DNA of 64,000 nt, taken from positions 124,001-188,000 of the forward strand of contig NZ_SSNZ01000002.1 of the NCBI RefSeq assembly GCF_004801375.1, given 5' to 3'. Under the pieces are notes generated by a model that saw only the letters and a program-made list of their open reading frames with translations, searched no databases and was not told the origin of the DNA. The translations under genes and the position numbers were made by a program. Every line of letters starts with the position of its first letter. The first letter of the stretch is position 1. This document shows, one piece after another, positions 47,806 to 57,054 of the stretch. Origin of the DNA: Flavobacterium supellecticarium. Lineage in GTDB: Bacteria > Bacteroidota > Bacteroidia > Flavobacteriales > Flavobacteriaceae.

Positions 47806-49968
47806 TTAACCTTGTTGCTTCGTGTCTTTCTTTTCCTCCGGTTTGTTTTCTCTTGGAGGTCTTGGTAATAAAGCTTTTTTAGAAACTTTAGCTTTTTTGG
47901 TTTTCGGATCGATACCCATGTATTTAACGTCAAAAACATCTCCGATTTTAATAACATCGGCTACATTTTCTACGCGTTTCCAATCTAACTCCGAAACGTG
48001 AAGTAAGGTTTCTTTTCCTGGTACAAATTCAACAACTGCTCCGAATTCAAGAACTTTAACCACTTTTACAGTGTAGGTTTCGCCTTCTACAGGAGCGAAA
48101 ATTGTATTCTGGATCGAGCTGATAGCTTTTTCCATACCGGCAGCATTAACGCCAAGGATTTCGATGATGCCCAGATTACCTTCTTCGTTGATAACGATAG
48201 TCGTTTCGGTTTCAGCTTGTAAAGCCTGGATGTTTTTACCACCTGGTCCGATAACGGCACCGATGAAATCTTTAGGGATTTCAATTTTGATGATTTTCGG
48301 AGCTTTCGGTTTAACGGTAGGGTTAGGCTGTGCAATTGTTTCGGTAATTTTCCCTAAAATATGCAGACGTCCGTCGCGAGCCTGTTCAAGGGCTTTCTCC
48401 ATGATGTCGTAGGCCAGTCCTTCGATTTTGATATCCATCTGACAAGCCGTGATACCATCGGCAGTTCCGGTAACTTTAAAGTCCATATCCCCTAAATGAT
48501 CTTCATCACCCAGGATGTCGGATAATACAGCCCAACGACCTGTTTTATCGTCTGAGATAAGTCCCATAGCAATACCCGAAACCGGCTTGCTGATTTGAAT
48601 ACCGGCATCCATCAACGAAAGGGTTCCGGCGCAAACCGTAGCCATCGAAGAGGAACCGTTCGATTCCAGTACTTCTGATACCACGCGGATCGTGTAAGGA
48701 CAATCGGCAGGAATCATATTTTTTAAAGCACGTTGTGCCAGGTTTCCGTGACCTACTTCTCGACGGGAAGTTCCTCGTAAAGGCTTTGCTTCACCGGTTG
48801 AGAATGGTGGGAAATTATAGTGAAGATAGAATCTTTCTTCTCCTTGTTCAGAAGGTAAATCAATAATATTCGCTTCTCTTGAAGTTCCAAGAGTAACGGT
48901 AGCTAATGCTTGTGTTTCACCTCTGGTAAATACAGCCGATCCGTGTGTTGATGGTAGATAATCTACTTCACACCAGATAGGACGGATTTCAGTTGTTTTT
49001 CTTCCGTCAAGACGTAATCCTAAATCTAAAATTACATTACGAACGGCTTCTTTTTGTGTTTTAGAAAAGTATTTGGAAACCAAATCTCCGTTTTCTGCTA
49101 ATTCTTCTTCAGTAAACAGGGCGATTACTTCTTCTTTAACAAGGGCGAATTTTTCACCTCTTTCTTGTTTTGAAGTCCCTTCCTGTGCGATTGCATAGCA
49201 TTTGTCGTAGGCAGCTTCTTTTACTTTTGCATAAATAGCCTCGTCATTTTTCTCTTGCTCATACGTACGTACTTCGGTAAGACCTAAAGCGGCACGTAAC
49301 TTGATTTGTGCGTTGATTTGTGTTTTAATGGCTTCGTGTGCAAATTTGATTGCTTCTACCATTTCTTTTTCGGAGATTTCTTTCATTTCTCCTTCCACCA
49401 TGGCAACGGAATCCAAAGAAGCTCCGATCATCATATCGATGTCTGACTTTTCTAAATCCTGTTTGCTAGGGTTGATGACCAATTTCCCGTCAATACGACC
49501 CACGCGTACTTCAGAGATATACGTTGTAAATGGAATGTCGGAAACCGCTAATGCAGCAGAAGCAGCCAAACCGGCTAATGAATCAGGCATTACGTTTTCG
49601 TCGTGCGACATTAATTGGATCATTACCTGCGTTTCAGCATGGTAATCGTCCGGAAATAACGGACGTAAAACACGGTCAACAAGACGCATGGTTAAAACTT
49701 CGCTATCACTTGGACGCGCTTCACGCTTAAAGAAACCACCCGGAAAACGTCCGGCTGCGGCAAATTTTTCGCGATAATCTACTGTTAACGGTAGGAAATC
49801 CACTCCTGGACTGGCAGTACGGGCAGATACAGCAGTAGCTAATAACATTGCATCGCCCATACGAACCACGACAGAACCGTCTGCTTGTTTGGCTAGTTTT
49901 CCTGTTTCGATAGTGATTGTTCTTCCATCACCTAAATCGATAATTTCTTGGGTAACCTTAGGAACCAT
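47806..49968 (-). CDS. pnp: Polyribonucleotide nucleotidyltransferase (PNPase)
   Basis: Phosphorolytic 3'-5' exoribonuclease. 720 aa with two RNase PH-like halves (the second with [21 protein letters not shown] and [11 protein letters not shown]), a linker helical domain, a KH domain ([15 protein letters not shown]) and an S1 domain ([18 protein letters not shown]). The C terminus is short and Lys/Pro-rich. rpsO lies upstream on the same strand, the classical rpsO-pnp order, but a terminator lies between them, so pnp probably has its own promoter. Confidence 0.97.
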   Translation of the reverse strand: MVPKVTQEIIDLGDGRTITIETGKLAKQADGSVVVRMGDAMLLATAVSARTASPGVDFLPLTVDYREKFAAAGRFPGGFFKREARPSDSEVLTMRLVDRVLRPLFPDDYHAETQVMIQLMSHDENVMPDSLAGLAASAALAVSDIPFTTYISEVRVGRIDGKLVINPSKQDLEKSDIDMMIGASLDSVAMVEGEMKEISEKEMVEAIKFAHEAIKTQINAQIKLRAALGLTEVRTYEQEKNDEAIYAKVKEAAYDKCYAIAQEGTSKQERGEKFALVKEEVIALFTEEELAENGDLVSKYFSKTQKEAVRNVILDLGLRLDGRKTTEIRPIWCEVDYLPSTHGSAVFTRGETQALATVTLGTSREANIIDLPSEQGEERFYLHYNFPPFSTGEAKPLRGTSRREVGHGNLAQRALKNMIPADCPYTIRVVSEVLESNGSSSMATVCAGTLSLMDAGIQISKPVSGIAMGLISDDKTGRWAVLSDILGDEDHLGDMDFKVTGTADGITACQMDIKIEGLAYDIMEKALEQARDGRLHILGKITETIAQPNPTVKPKAPKIIKIEIPKDFIGAVIGPGGKNIQALQAETETTIVINEEGNLGIIEILGVNAAGMEKAISSIQNTIFAPVEGETYTVKVVKVLEFGAVVEFVPGKETLLHVSELDWKRVENVADVIKIGDVFDVKYMGIDPKTKKAKVSKKALLPRPPRENKPEEKKDTKQQG

Positions 49969-49988
49969 AAAATTAATTTTAATTCTTA

Positions 49989-50045
49989 ATTAGACAAATG
50001 GGTTTTAGTTGTGTTGTTGTCGTTGTTGTTGTGTAGTTGTCTAAT
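49989..50045 (-). promoter_or_regulatory. Possible long hairpin in the pnp leader
   Basis: Two 9-base arms (49989-49997 with 50037-50045) can pair around a 39-base GTTGTT-rich loop just before the pnp start. In E. coli a leader hairpin of pnp is cut by RNase III and mediates autoregulation; whether this one does is not known. Confidence 0.4.
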
Positions 50046-50083
50046 ACCCAATGAAAAACCAAACTTTTTTCTGTCAAAATATA

Positions 50084-50116
50084 CAAAACAAAAAGAGGCG
50101 CGCGGGCGCCTCTTTT
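50084..50116 (-). terminator. rpsO terminator
   Basis: An 11-bp GC-rich stem (50091-50101 with 50106-50116, loop of 4) with a T-rich run on the minus strand, directly after rpsO. Confidence 0.85.
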
Positions 50117-50122
50117 CAGTGA

Positions 50123-50392
50123 TTATTTTCTGATGTTTAATTCTTTGATAATCTCACGATATCTGTTGATATCTTTTTTCTTTAAGTAGTCAAGAAGACT
50201 TCTTCTTTTACCTACCAATTTCACAAGCGAACGCTCGGTGTTGTAATCGTGACGATTAGCTTTTAAGTGTCCAGTCAAGTGATTAATTCTGAATGTGAAT
50301 AACGCAATTTGTCCTTCTGCAGAACCTGTGTTAACTGCATTTCCACCGTGTTTTGCGAAAATATCCGCTTTAACTTCTTTAGTTAAATACAT
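50123..50392 (-). CDS. rpsO: 30S ribosomal protein S15
   Basis: 89 aa with the family pattern: a basic N terminus, INHLTGHLKANRHDYNTERSLVKLVGKRRSLLDYLKK split over the middle, and a C-terminal RYREIIKELNIRK. It binds 16S rRNA early in small-subunit assembly. A terminator follows the gene, and a TTTG-N19-TACCTTTG promoter lies 58 bp before it. Confidence 0.97.
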   Translation of the reverse strand: MYLTKEVKADIFAKHGGNAVNTGSAEGQIALFTFRINHLTGHLKANRHDYNTERSLVKLVGKRRSLLDYLKKKDINRYREIIKELNIRK

Positions 50393-50449
50393 GCTAATAT
50401 TATTTAAATGATTATTATGTAGTGAATTAGGGTAGTCCTATTTCGTGTG

Positions 50450-50480
50450 CAAAGGTAGCTTTATTTTTGGAACTAACAAA
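50450..50480 (-). promoter_or_regulatory. rpsO promoter
   Basis: On the minus strand TTTG (50480-50477) and TACCTTTG (50457-50450) are 19 bp apart, a full match to the consensus. The leader is about 50 bases. Confidence 0.75.
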
Positions 50481-50498
50481 TAAAAACAGGAAACAATG

Positions 50499-50954
50499 TT
50501 AAAAAAGTTGTGCAACCTCCTGATTTACAAATTCCAGAAAACGCTCGTCTGCAGCTGTGAACGGATCCAGAACATGCGAGTCGATATCGATCTGACCGAT
50601 GTTAACACCATTTACAAAAAGCGGTACCACGATTTCGGATTTTACCGTAAGGCTACAGGCAATATAGTTGTCCTGCGCTTTTACGTCGGGAACCACAAAA
50701 TTCTGATTGGAAACCGCCACCTGTCCGCAGATACCTTTTCCAAACGGAATCACGGTATGGTCGGTTTCAGCACCTACATAAGGACCTAATACCAGTTCTT
50801 CTTTATCACCGTTGCGGAAATAAAAACCAACCCAGTTGTAATATTCAATGTGATCCTGTAAAAGCTGACAGATGTTTTTTAATTTTTCATCCCGACTACT
50901 ATGGGTATTGGCAACAATTGCCTTCACTTTTGGTTCTAATTCTTGAAACTTCAT
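50499..50954 (-). CDS. GAF-domain protein, free-methionine-(R)-sulfoxide-reductase-like
   Basis: 151 aa from ATG 50954; a longer in-frame extension to 51050 would run through the promoter at 50969-50976. One GAF domain resembling fRMsr (MsrC/YebR), which reduces free methionine sulfoxide. Two of the three active-site cysteines are present, in GKGICG and YIACS. The third, usually before GKG, is replaced in the GPYVGAETDHTVIPF segment. The SEIVVPL and IDIDSH motifs are kept. Either a variant reductase or a GAF ligand-binding protein. Confidence 0.75.
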   Translation of the reverse strand: MKFQELEPKVKAIVANTHSSRDEKLKNICQLLQDHIEYYNWVGFYFRNGDKEELVLGPYVGAETDHTVIPFGKGICGQVAVSNQNFVVPDVKAQDNYIACSLTVKSEIVVPLFVNGVNIGQIDIDSHVLDPFTAADERFLEFVNQEVAQLF

Positions 50955-50968
50955 AACATTACTTTTTG

Positions 50969-50976
50969 CAAAAGTA
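50969..50976 (-). promoter_or_regulatory. Promoter of the GAF gene (-7 box)
   Basis: The minus strand reads TACTTTTG, 14 bp before the chosen ATG. Confidence 0.6.
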
Positions 50977-51001
50977 TTTATTCGGAATGTTTTAATTTTT
51001 A

Positions 51002-51009
51002 TATTTTTG
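51002..51009 (+). promoter_or_regulatory. Promoter of the xrtF gene (-7 box)
   Basis: TATTTTTG, 12 bp before the chosen TTG start. It supports that start over a TTG at 51007, which lies inside the box. Confidence 0.5.
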
Positions 51010-51021
51010 TTAAAAAAAAGT

Positions 51022-51582
51022 GTTTTGAAAAATCTATTCTTCCAATACAAGCCGTTTTTTGTCTTTTTAATAAAATTTCTATTACTCTATATCGTATTGA
51101 CAGTAGTGTATAAATTGTACCTTGGTAAATATGATGCTGAAAAATTTCAAACCGATGGGATTACGACTTCGGTGGCTTTCCAGGCCGAAAGGATACTACT
51201 TTTTTTAGGGGAGCCGGTAACGACCAGGGCAAGTACTGAGGATGCAGCGGTAGTCGTTTTGTTGCATGATAAACCGATAGTACGGATCATCGAAGGTTGT
51301 AACGCGGTGAGTATAATAATTATGTTTACGGCTTTTGTCTTTGCCTTTTCTTCCGGTTGGAAAAAAACCTTAATTTATATTATTATTGGAATTGTTCTGA
51401 TTCATATCCTCAATGTGATACGAATTGTATTGTTGGCGATGGCTCTGGATCGCTATCCGAAACAGGAACATATACTGCACGGAGTGATTTTTCCATTGTT
51501 TATCTATGGATTCGTTTTTCTGTTATGGGTGCTTTGGGTTCAGAAATTCTCCGGATATGCTGCAAAACGGGTGGAAAAATAA
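51022..51582 (+). CDS. xrtF: Exosortase XrtF
   Basis: A transpeptidase-like membrane enzyme of Bacteroidota that is thought to cut and anchor proteins bearing a short C-terminal sorting signal. 186 aa with about six transmembrane helices. The catalytic residues of exosortases are present: Cys93 in IEGCNAVS, Arg134 in NVIRI and His153 in LHGV. The start is taken as TTG 51022 (KNLFFQYKPF), by likeness to known XrtF proteins and by the promoter position. It overlaps the partner gene by 26 bases. Confidence 0.85.
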   Translation, partial: VLKNLFFQYKPFFVFLIKFLLLYIVLTVVYKLYLGKYDAEKFQTDGITTSVAFQAERILLFLGEPVTTRASTEDAAVVVLLHDKPIVRIIEGCNAVSIIIMFTAFVFAFSSGWKKTLIYIIIGIVLIHILNVIRIVLLAMALDRYPKQEHILHGVIFPLFIYGFVFLLWVLWVQKFSGYAAKRVEK

Positions 51583-52000
51583 ACAGGCTATTTTAGGAAT
51601 TCTGTTGGCGGTTGTATTGCTGGCCGTTATCCGGGCTTTTGAAAGCCAGCTTTTTTACGATCCGTTTCTGGAGTTTTTCAGGGGGACTTTTCAGAATGCG
51701 GTTTTGCCAACTTACGAAACCGGACGATTGGTAGTTGGTTTGTCATTGCGCTATTGGCTTAATACCGGGATATCTTTATTTGTTATTTATATTGTTTTTA
51801 GAGAAAAATCACTACTACAGCTTTCGGGAATATTATATGGCTTCTTTTATATTGTACTATTGACAGCTTTTATCATAGTGCTAAAAAGTTCGGATAAACC
51901 CGACTATATGATGTTATTTTATATTCGTCGCTTCTTGATTCAGCCGTTGTTTTTGATATTATTCCTTCCTGCATTTTATTATCAAAAGAAAAAAGTGTAA
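51557..52000 (+). CDS. Exosortase F system-associated protein
   Basis: 147 aa from ATG 51557, which overlaps the end of xrtF. Hydrophobic with about four to five transmembrane helices and a short Glu/Phe-rich N-terminal part (FESQLFYDPFLEFF). This protein family (TIGR04127 type) is found only next to XrtF in Bacteroidota. Its function is unknown, but its genetic coupling implies a role in the same sorting step. Confidence 0.85.
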   Translation: MLQNGWKNKQAILGILLAVVLLAVIRAFESQLFYDPFLEFFRGTFQNAVLPTYETGRLVVGLSLRYWLNTGISLFVIYIVFREKSLLQLSGILYGFFYIVLLTAFIIVLKSSDKPDYMMLFYIRRFLIQPLFLILFLPAFYYQKKKV

Positions 52001-52041
52001 TTTTTTGTACCTTTAAAGATGTGAAAAAATCTATTTAAAGG

Positions 52042-52899
52042 ATGAAAGTTGTAAAACAGTCGGGAGATATCGTAAAATTCGACAGTGAAAAACTGAAACG
52101 TTCCCTGCAAATGTCCGGAGCCAGTCCGGAAAAGATAGAGGAGATTCTCAATATAATTGTCAATCAGCTTTATGATGGTATGCCTACCCGGAAAATAAAC
52201 CGTCAGGCTTTTCAGCTATTAAAAAAAACATCAAAAGTACATGCGGCCCGTTATAATCTAAAAGCGGCAGTTCAGGCTTTGGGGCCAGCTGGTTTTTTCT
52301 TTGAAAAATATGTAGCATTATTGTTTGAAAACGAAGGATATGTTGCCAAAACGAATCTGGTTTTAAACGGGAAGTGCGTGGCACATGAAGTAGATGTGCT
52401 GATTAAGAAAGATCAGCGGATCGGAATGGTTGAATGTAAATTTCATAGCCGGAATGATATTAAATCGGATGTAAAAGTACCAATGTATATTCTGTCCCGG
52501 TTTAACGATTTGAAAAGTAAAACCCATTCTGTTTTTAGTCAGAGCGATACGATCACCCGATGTTGGGTGATTACCAATAACCGTTTTACAACCGAAGCGC
52601 TACAATTTGGACGGTGTTCCGATTTAAGGATGGTGAGCTGGGATTATCCCGAAAAGGAAAGTCTGAAATTTAAGATAGAGGAAAGCGGACTTTTCCCGAT
52701 TACCTGTCTTACAACCCTGACACAAAGTGAAAAGGAGAAATTATTGATTACGGGAGCTTTACTGGCATCTGATATCTTGGATAATAGTCAGCTGCTGGAA
52801 GATGTGAATGTACATCCGAACCGCATTAAAAACATTATCCGCGAAGCTTCGGCCTTATGTGAGCATATCGGAAATCAATGTAAAATCTTTAACGATTAG
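52042..52899 (+). CDS. ATP-cone protein with a restriction-endonuclease-like domain
   Basis: 285 aa. Residues 1-85 form an ATP-cone domain (MKVVKQSGDIVKFDSEKLKRS at the N terminus), the regulatory nucleotide-binding domain best known from ribonucleotide reductases. Residues about 85-180 resemble the Mrr/PD-(D/E)xK nuclease fold: Glu89 after FF, Asp118 in AHEVDVLI and E131-C-K133 in MVECKFH, the D...ExK active-site pattern. A nuclease controlled by a nucleotide is suggested but not shown. The gene ends 3 bases before the beta-CASP gene. Confidence 0.75.
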   Translation: MKVVKQSGDIVKFDSEKLKRSLQMSGASPEKIEEILNIIVNQLYDGMPTRKINRQAFQLLKKTSKVHAARYNLKAAVQALGPAGFFFEKYVALLFENEGYVAKTNLVLNGKCVAHEVDVLIKKDQRIGMVECKFHSRNDIKSDVKVPMYILSRFNDLKSKTHSVFSQSDTITRCWVITNNRFTTEALQFGRCSDLRMVSWDYPEKESLKFKIEESGLFPITCLTTLTQSEKEKLLITGALLASDILDNSQLLEDVNVHPNRIKNIIREASALCEHIGNQCKIFND

Positions 52900-52902
52900 C
52901 GT

Positions 52903-54261
52903 ATGAAAGTTCAGTTTTTAGGTGCCGCTGGTACGGTAACCGGTTCCAAAACACTTATCGAAAGTGATAATGGAACTCGGATTTTGGTTGATTGTGGTTT
53001 GTTTCAGGGTGGAAAATTATTGAGGAGTTTTAACTGGAATCCGCTATCGGTACTTCCGTCAACCATCGATTATGTGGTACTTACACACGGTCATTTGGAT
53101 CATTGTGGCTGGTTACCACGATTGGTTAACGAAGGCTTTGATGGGAAAATCTTCTGTACCGGGCCTACAAAGTCAATTAGTAATCTGATTTTGCAGGACA
53201 GTGCCAAGATTCAGGAAGAGGAAGCCGAAAAAGCCAATAAAGAACATTATTCAAAACACGATCCGGCCGAACCGCTCTACACAGTTGAACAGGCCGATAA
53301 AGTGCTGCCGTATTTTAAAGTCATCGCCATCGATACGCCTTTTGAATTGGAAGAAGGTATAACGGCTACCTATTTTTATGCGGGACATATTCTGGGGGCT
53401 TGTTCCATTGCATTGGAGATTGATGGAAGGAGACTCGTGTTTTCAGGCGATATCGGGCGCGACAATGATGTGTTGTTGTATCCGCCGGTACATCCGAAAC
53501 AAGCCGATTATATTTTTCTGGAAAGTACCTACGGAAACAAAAAGCATCCGGACAACGATCCGAAAGCCGAACTGGAAGCCTGTATTAATGAAACCTATGA
53601 ACGTGGTGGTACTGTCGTGATTCCGAGTTTTGCAGTCGAAAGGGTGCAAAGTATTATGTATCTGATCTGGCAACTTAAAAAAGAAGGGCGAATACCGGAT
53701 ATGCCGTATATTATTGATACACCGATGGGTATTAAAGTCCTGGATATTTTTACCGACAATGAAAAATGGCACAAATTAAAATGGGAGGAATGTACCGGAA
53801 TGTGCGCAATGTTTACGATGATCTCCAATTATGAAGAAACAATCGAAGCGATTTACGATGATCGTCCGAAAGTGGTTATTGCTGCGAGTGGAATGATCAC
53901 CGGAGGACGGGTTTTAAGTTATCTGGAGCGGTATATCGTCCGACCGGAAACGACCGTTGTTATCGTAGGCTATCAGGCCGAAGGAACCCGTGGCCGAAAA
54001 TTACTGGAAGGCGAAAAAGAAATAAAAATTTACGGACGTTATTATCCGGTGGAAGCCAAGGTTATTGAAATCGAAGGCTTATCGGCGCATGGTGATCAGG
54101 ACGATTTGGTAAACTGGCTATCAGACCTTGAAAATAAACCCAAAAATATATTTCTGGTTCACGGCGAAGCGGATAGTTTTACCGAGTTAAAAGCGGTAAT
54201 CGAAACGCGCTATGGCTATGAATGTATCATTCCGGAACTGGAACAAAGTATCGAATTATAA
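52903..54261 (+). CDS. Metallo-beta-lactamase RNase with beta-CASP and RNA-specificity domains
   Basis: 452 aa. The zinc-binding HxHxDH motif is H62-G-H-L-D66-H67; further motifs are GDIGRDND, the beta-CASP region (ASGMITGGRVLSYL) and the C-terminal KH-like/RMMBL part (LSAHGDQDDLVNWL, LVHGE). It fits the CPSF/RNase J-like group (YsxC-unrelated, YtvA-like MBL RNA hydrolases) of bacteria and archaea. It begins 3 bases after the ATP-cone/nuclease gene and is probably co-transcribed with it. Confidence 0.88.
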   Translation: MKVQFLGAAGTVTGSKTLIESDNGTRILVDCGLFQGGKLLRSFNWNPLSVLPSTIDYVVLTHGHLDHCGWLPRLVNEGFDGKIFCTGPTKSISNLILQDSAKIQEEEAEKANKEHYSKHDPAEPLYTVEQADKVLPYFKVIAIDTPFELEEGITATYFYAGHILGACSIALEIDGRRLVFSGDIGRDNDVLLYPPVHPKQADYIFLESTYGNKKHPDNDPKAELEACINETYERGGTVVIPSFAVERVQSIMYLIWQLKKEGRIPDMPYIIDTPMGIKVLDIFTDNEKWHKLKWEECTGMCAMFTMISNYEETIEAIYDDRPKVVIAASGMITGGRVLSYLERYIVRPETTVVIVGYQAEGTRGRKLLEGEKEIKIYGRYYPVEAKVIEIEGLSAHGDQDDLVNWLSDLENKPKNIFLVHGEADSFTELKAVIETRYGYECIIPELEQSIEL

Positions 54262-54273
54262 AGTCATTAATAC

Positions 54274-54300
54274 AGTACTACAAAAAAAGTACTATTTTTG
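54274..54300 (+). promoter_or_regulatory. Promoter of the metal module with two AGTACT repeats
   Basis: The -7 box TATTTTTG is at 54293-54300, 5 bp before the ATG. Two copies of the palindrome AGTACT (54274-54279 and 54288-54293) are 14 bp apart, the second touching the -7 box. This may be an operator. Confidence 0.45.
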
Positions 54301-54305
54301 TGGCA

Positions 54306-54728
54306 ATGAAAATTAAAAAGCACATTAGTATACTTATAGCAATGCTGATATTGGTCTCCAATATCGGACTGGCTTTTAATGTGCATTATTGTGGTGGAGA
54401 AATCGCCTCGGTTTCATTGGCCTACAAGTCGGAAATGCCATGTATGGACACATCTGATTCGGACAGTTCCTGTTGTGCTGCCACCGAAAAAAAAGACAGC
54501 TGTTGTTCTAATAGTAAAGTCGACTTAAAGAAAAATACTACCGATAATATTATCGTAAAAAGCTTCCAGCTTGATTTGGGGGCTTTTACAATAGTCGATA
54601 ACTGGAAACCGGTTGTTGATAGCGAAGAGGAGGAAGTAATCGTAAAAAGCGATATCGCGTCTTTTTACTGCGATAGTAATGCGCCACCACTCTTTAAACT
54701 CTACTGCCAATATATTTTTTACGCCTGA
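54306..54728 (+). CDS. HYC_CC_PP family protein (metal-linked, secreted)
   Basis: 140 aa from ATG 54306. Signal-like helix at residues 7-24, then the motif HYCGG (27-31), a run with CC pairs at 56-57 and 66-67, and a late PPLFKLYCQ. These are the marks of the HYC_CC_PP family, which has no known function but sits next to copper-related TonB receptors. The cysteines and histidine suggest copper binding. First gene of a three-gene module with the receptor and a heavy-metal protein. Confidence 0.8.
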   Translation: MKIKKHISILIAMLILVSNIGLAFNVHYCGGEIASVSLAYKSEMPCMDTSDSDSSCCAATEKKDSCCSNSKVDLKKNTTDNIIVKSFQLDLGAFTIVDNWKPVVDSEEEEVIVKSDIASFYCDSNAPPLFKLYCQYIFYA

Positions 54729-54794
54729 TTTTTAATGCTTTGAAATCCTGCGCACGATGCGCATACCTTACATTCAAACATTAAAAATTAAATT

Positions 54795-57038
54795 ATGCAC
54801 AAGAACTTTATGTTTTTTCTGTTGCTGTTTGTCAATTTTATAACAGCGCAAGAAAATGTAACAGGTACGATTACCGATGAACACAATCTACCTGTAATTG
54901 GAGCTTCCGTTACCTGGAAAGATACCACAATTGGAGTAACCACCGACGAAAACGGCACTTTTAGTCTACCGTATTCCAAAGAGAATCATTTATTGGTGAT
55001 CAGTTATGTGGGTTATGAAACACAAACACTTGAAATTCACGAACCGAAAGCGGTTAAAATAAATATTAAACCCTCCAAAACACTGGGCGAGGTTGTTGTA
55101 CAAACCAAGCGAAACAGTCTGCAGAAATCGTATGTAAAAACGGCTAATGTCGTTACGATGAGTAGTAAAGAATTGCTTAAAGCGGCTTGTTGTAACCTTT
55201 CCGAAAGTTTTGAAACCAATCCGTCGATTGATGTAAACTTTTCGGATGCGATTTCCGGAAGCAAACAGATCAAAATGCTGGGATTGACCAGTCCGTATAT
55301 TCTGATTGCCGAAGAGAATATTCCTTCTGTACGCGGTGCGTCACAAGCCTATGGGTTGTCTTTTACACCGGGAACCTGGGTCGAAAGTATTCAGGTAACC
55401 AAAGGAGCCGGAAGCGTGGTAAATGGCTATGAGAGTATCTCCGGACAGATTAATACCGAGTTGATCAAACCTGCGAATGATATTCCGTTTTTCCTGAATG
55501 CCTATGGATCGACCGACAGTCGTTATGAGTTAAATACCCATTTTAATAAAAAAATATCCGATAAATGGAGTAGTAGTCTTTTCCTGCATGGAAATGCGCG
55601 TGTCGCTAAAAACGATATGAATAACGATGGTTTTCTGGACAATCCTTTGGGAAAACAAATCAACGTGCTCAATCGTTGGCAATATAGCGATGCCGAAAAA
55701 GGTTGGGTAAGTTTTATCAATCTTCGCTATATGCGCGATGAAAAACAAACCGGACAAGTAGATTTTGATCCGGATCGGGATAAATTTACCAATAATTATT
55801 GGGGATCCGAAATTAACACTGATAAAGTAGACCTTTCCACAAAAATCGGATATGTATTTCCGGATATGCCGTACCAGAGTATCGGTTTTCAGAATTCCTT
55901 TAATTACCACAAACAGGAATCTTATTTTGGTTTTAACCAATATAATATCCAGCAAAACAGCTTTTATTCCAATCTGATTTTTAACTCGATTATCAGTAAT
56001 ACGCTGAATAAATTTTCAACGGGGTTAAATTTTACGTCCGATGATTATAATGAATATGTATTTGTTGGATCAGGCATGGATGTGAGCCGTCGCGACAATT
56101 CCATCGGAGCCTTTTTCGAATACACCTATGACAATACAGATAACTTTAGTCTGGTTGCCGGAGCGCGTTATGACATTCACAACCGGTTGGGTGCTTTTTT
56201 TACACCGCGTTTGCACCTGCGATACAATCCGTGGGAAAAAGCGGTTTTCAGAGCATCGGCAGGAAGAGGAAAAAGAAGTGCGAATATCTTTGCTGAAAAC
56301 CAGCAATTGTTTGCTACCTCAAGAGCGTTTAACATCTTAAATACGGGCGGTAAAATTTACGGATTGGACCCGGAAATCGCCTGGAATTATGGTGTGAGTT
56401 TTATGCAAGGGTTTAGCCTTTTTGGTAGAACCGCAGAGGTAAGTGTGGATTTTTACCGTACCGATTTCGAAAATCAAGCGGTAGTCGATTTGTATGCGAG
56501 TCCGCAACAGGTGTTGTTTTATAATTTGGATGGGAAGTCGTATGCCAACAGTTTGCAATTGGAGTTTAACTACGAATTTTTCAAGCATCTAAACCTACGT
56601 ACGGCCTATAAATATTACGATATCCAAACGGATTACCTAAGTGGAGCCAAAGAGAGACCATTGCAGGCCAAACACCGTGTTTTTGCCAATCTGGCATTCG
56701 AAACGCATATCAAAGAAAAAGGGCAACAATGGAAATTTGACTTCACCTATAACTGGATGGGAGCGCAACGTTTGCCGAATACCGCCGACAATGCCTTATT
56801 GCGCGATCGTTTGCCGGATTATTCACCGTCATTTTCGGTAATGAATGCCCAGATTACCCGAACCTTTTCGAGTACGTTCGAAGTATATGTAGGAGGTGAA
56901 AATATTGGGAATTATAAACAGAAAAAAGCTATTTTAGGAGCGGAAAACCCATTTGGCCCGTCATTTGATAGTTCTATCATCTATGCACCGGTATTCGGAC
57001 AGATGTATTATGCCGGATTACGATTTAAAATTAAATAA
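54795..57038 (+). CDS. TonB-dependent receptor, probably for copper or another metal
   Basis: 747 aa. A signal peptide is followed by a CarboxypepD_reg-like domain (about residues 20-95), the plug domain (about 105-220, with an unusual AACCNLSESF segment that has two adjacent cysteines), and a barrel ending in RFKIK. The cysteine pair in the plug and the neighbouring HYC_CC_PP and CxxC proteins point to copper or another soft metal. Ligand transport is inferred from context only. It is separated from the next gene by 16 bases. Confidence 0.85.
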   Translation: MHKNFMFFLLLFVNFITAQENVTGTITDEHNLPVIGASVTWKDTTIGVTTDENGTFSLPYSKENHLLVISYVGYETQTLEIHEPKAVKINIKPSKTLGEVVVQTKRNSLQKSYVKTANVVTMSSKELLKAACCNLSESFETNPSIDVNFSDAISGSKQIKMLGLTSPYILIAEENIPSVRGASQAYGLSFTPGTWVESIQVTKGAGSVVNGYESISGQINTELIKPANDIPFFLNAYGSTDSRYELNTHFNKKISDKWSSSLFLHGNARVAKNDMNNDGFLDNPLGKQINVLNRWQYSDAEKGWVSFINLRYMRDEKQTGQVDFDPDRDKFTNNYWGSEINTDKVDLSTKIGYVFPDMPYQSIGFQNSFNYHKQESYFGFNQYNIQQNSFYSNLIFNSIISNTLNKFSTGLNFTSDDYNEYVFVGSGMDVSRRDNSIGAFFEYTYDNTDNFSLVAGARYDIHNRLGAFFTPRLHLRYNPWEKAVFRASAGRGKRSANIFAENQQLFATSRAFNILNTGGKIYGLDPEIAWNYGVSFMQGFSLFGRTAEVSVDFYRTDFENQAVVDLYASPQQVLFYNLDGKSYANSLQLEFNYEFFKHLNLRTAYKYYDIQTDYLSGAKERPLQAKHRVFANLAFETHIKEKGQQWKFDFTYNWMGAQRLPNTADNALLRDRLPDYSPSFSVMNAQITRTFSSTFEVYVGGENIGNYKQKKAILGAENPFGPSFDSSIIYAPVFGQMYYAGLRFKIK

Positions 57039-57054
57039 CTAAAAATTAAAAACA

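Noticed and set aside
50003..50036. GTTGTT-type simple repeat in the pnp leader
   Set aside because: Too short and irregular to be a meaningful tandem repeat on its own; kept only as the loop of the possible hairpin.
54752..54766. Tiny palindrome TGCGCA-CGA-TGCGCA between the HYC_CC_PP gene and the receptor gene
   Set aside because: A six-base stem with a three-base loop; may be chance, and no T run follows.
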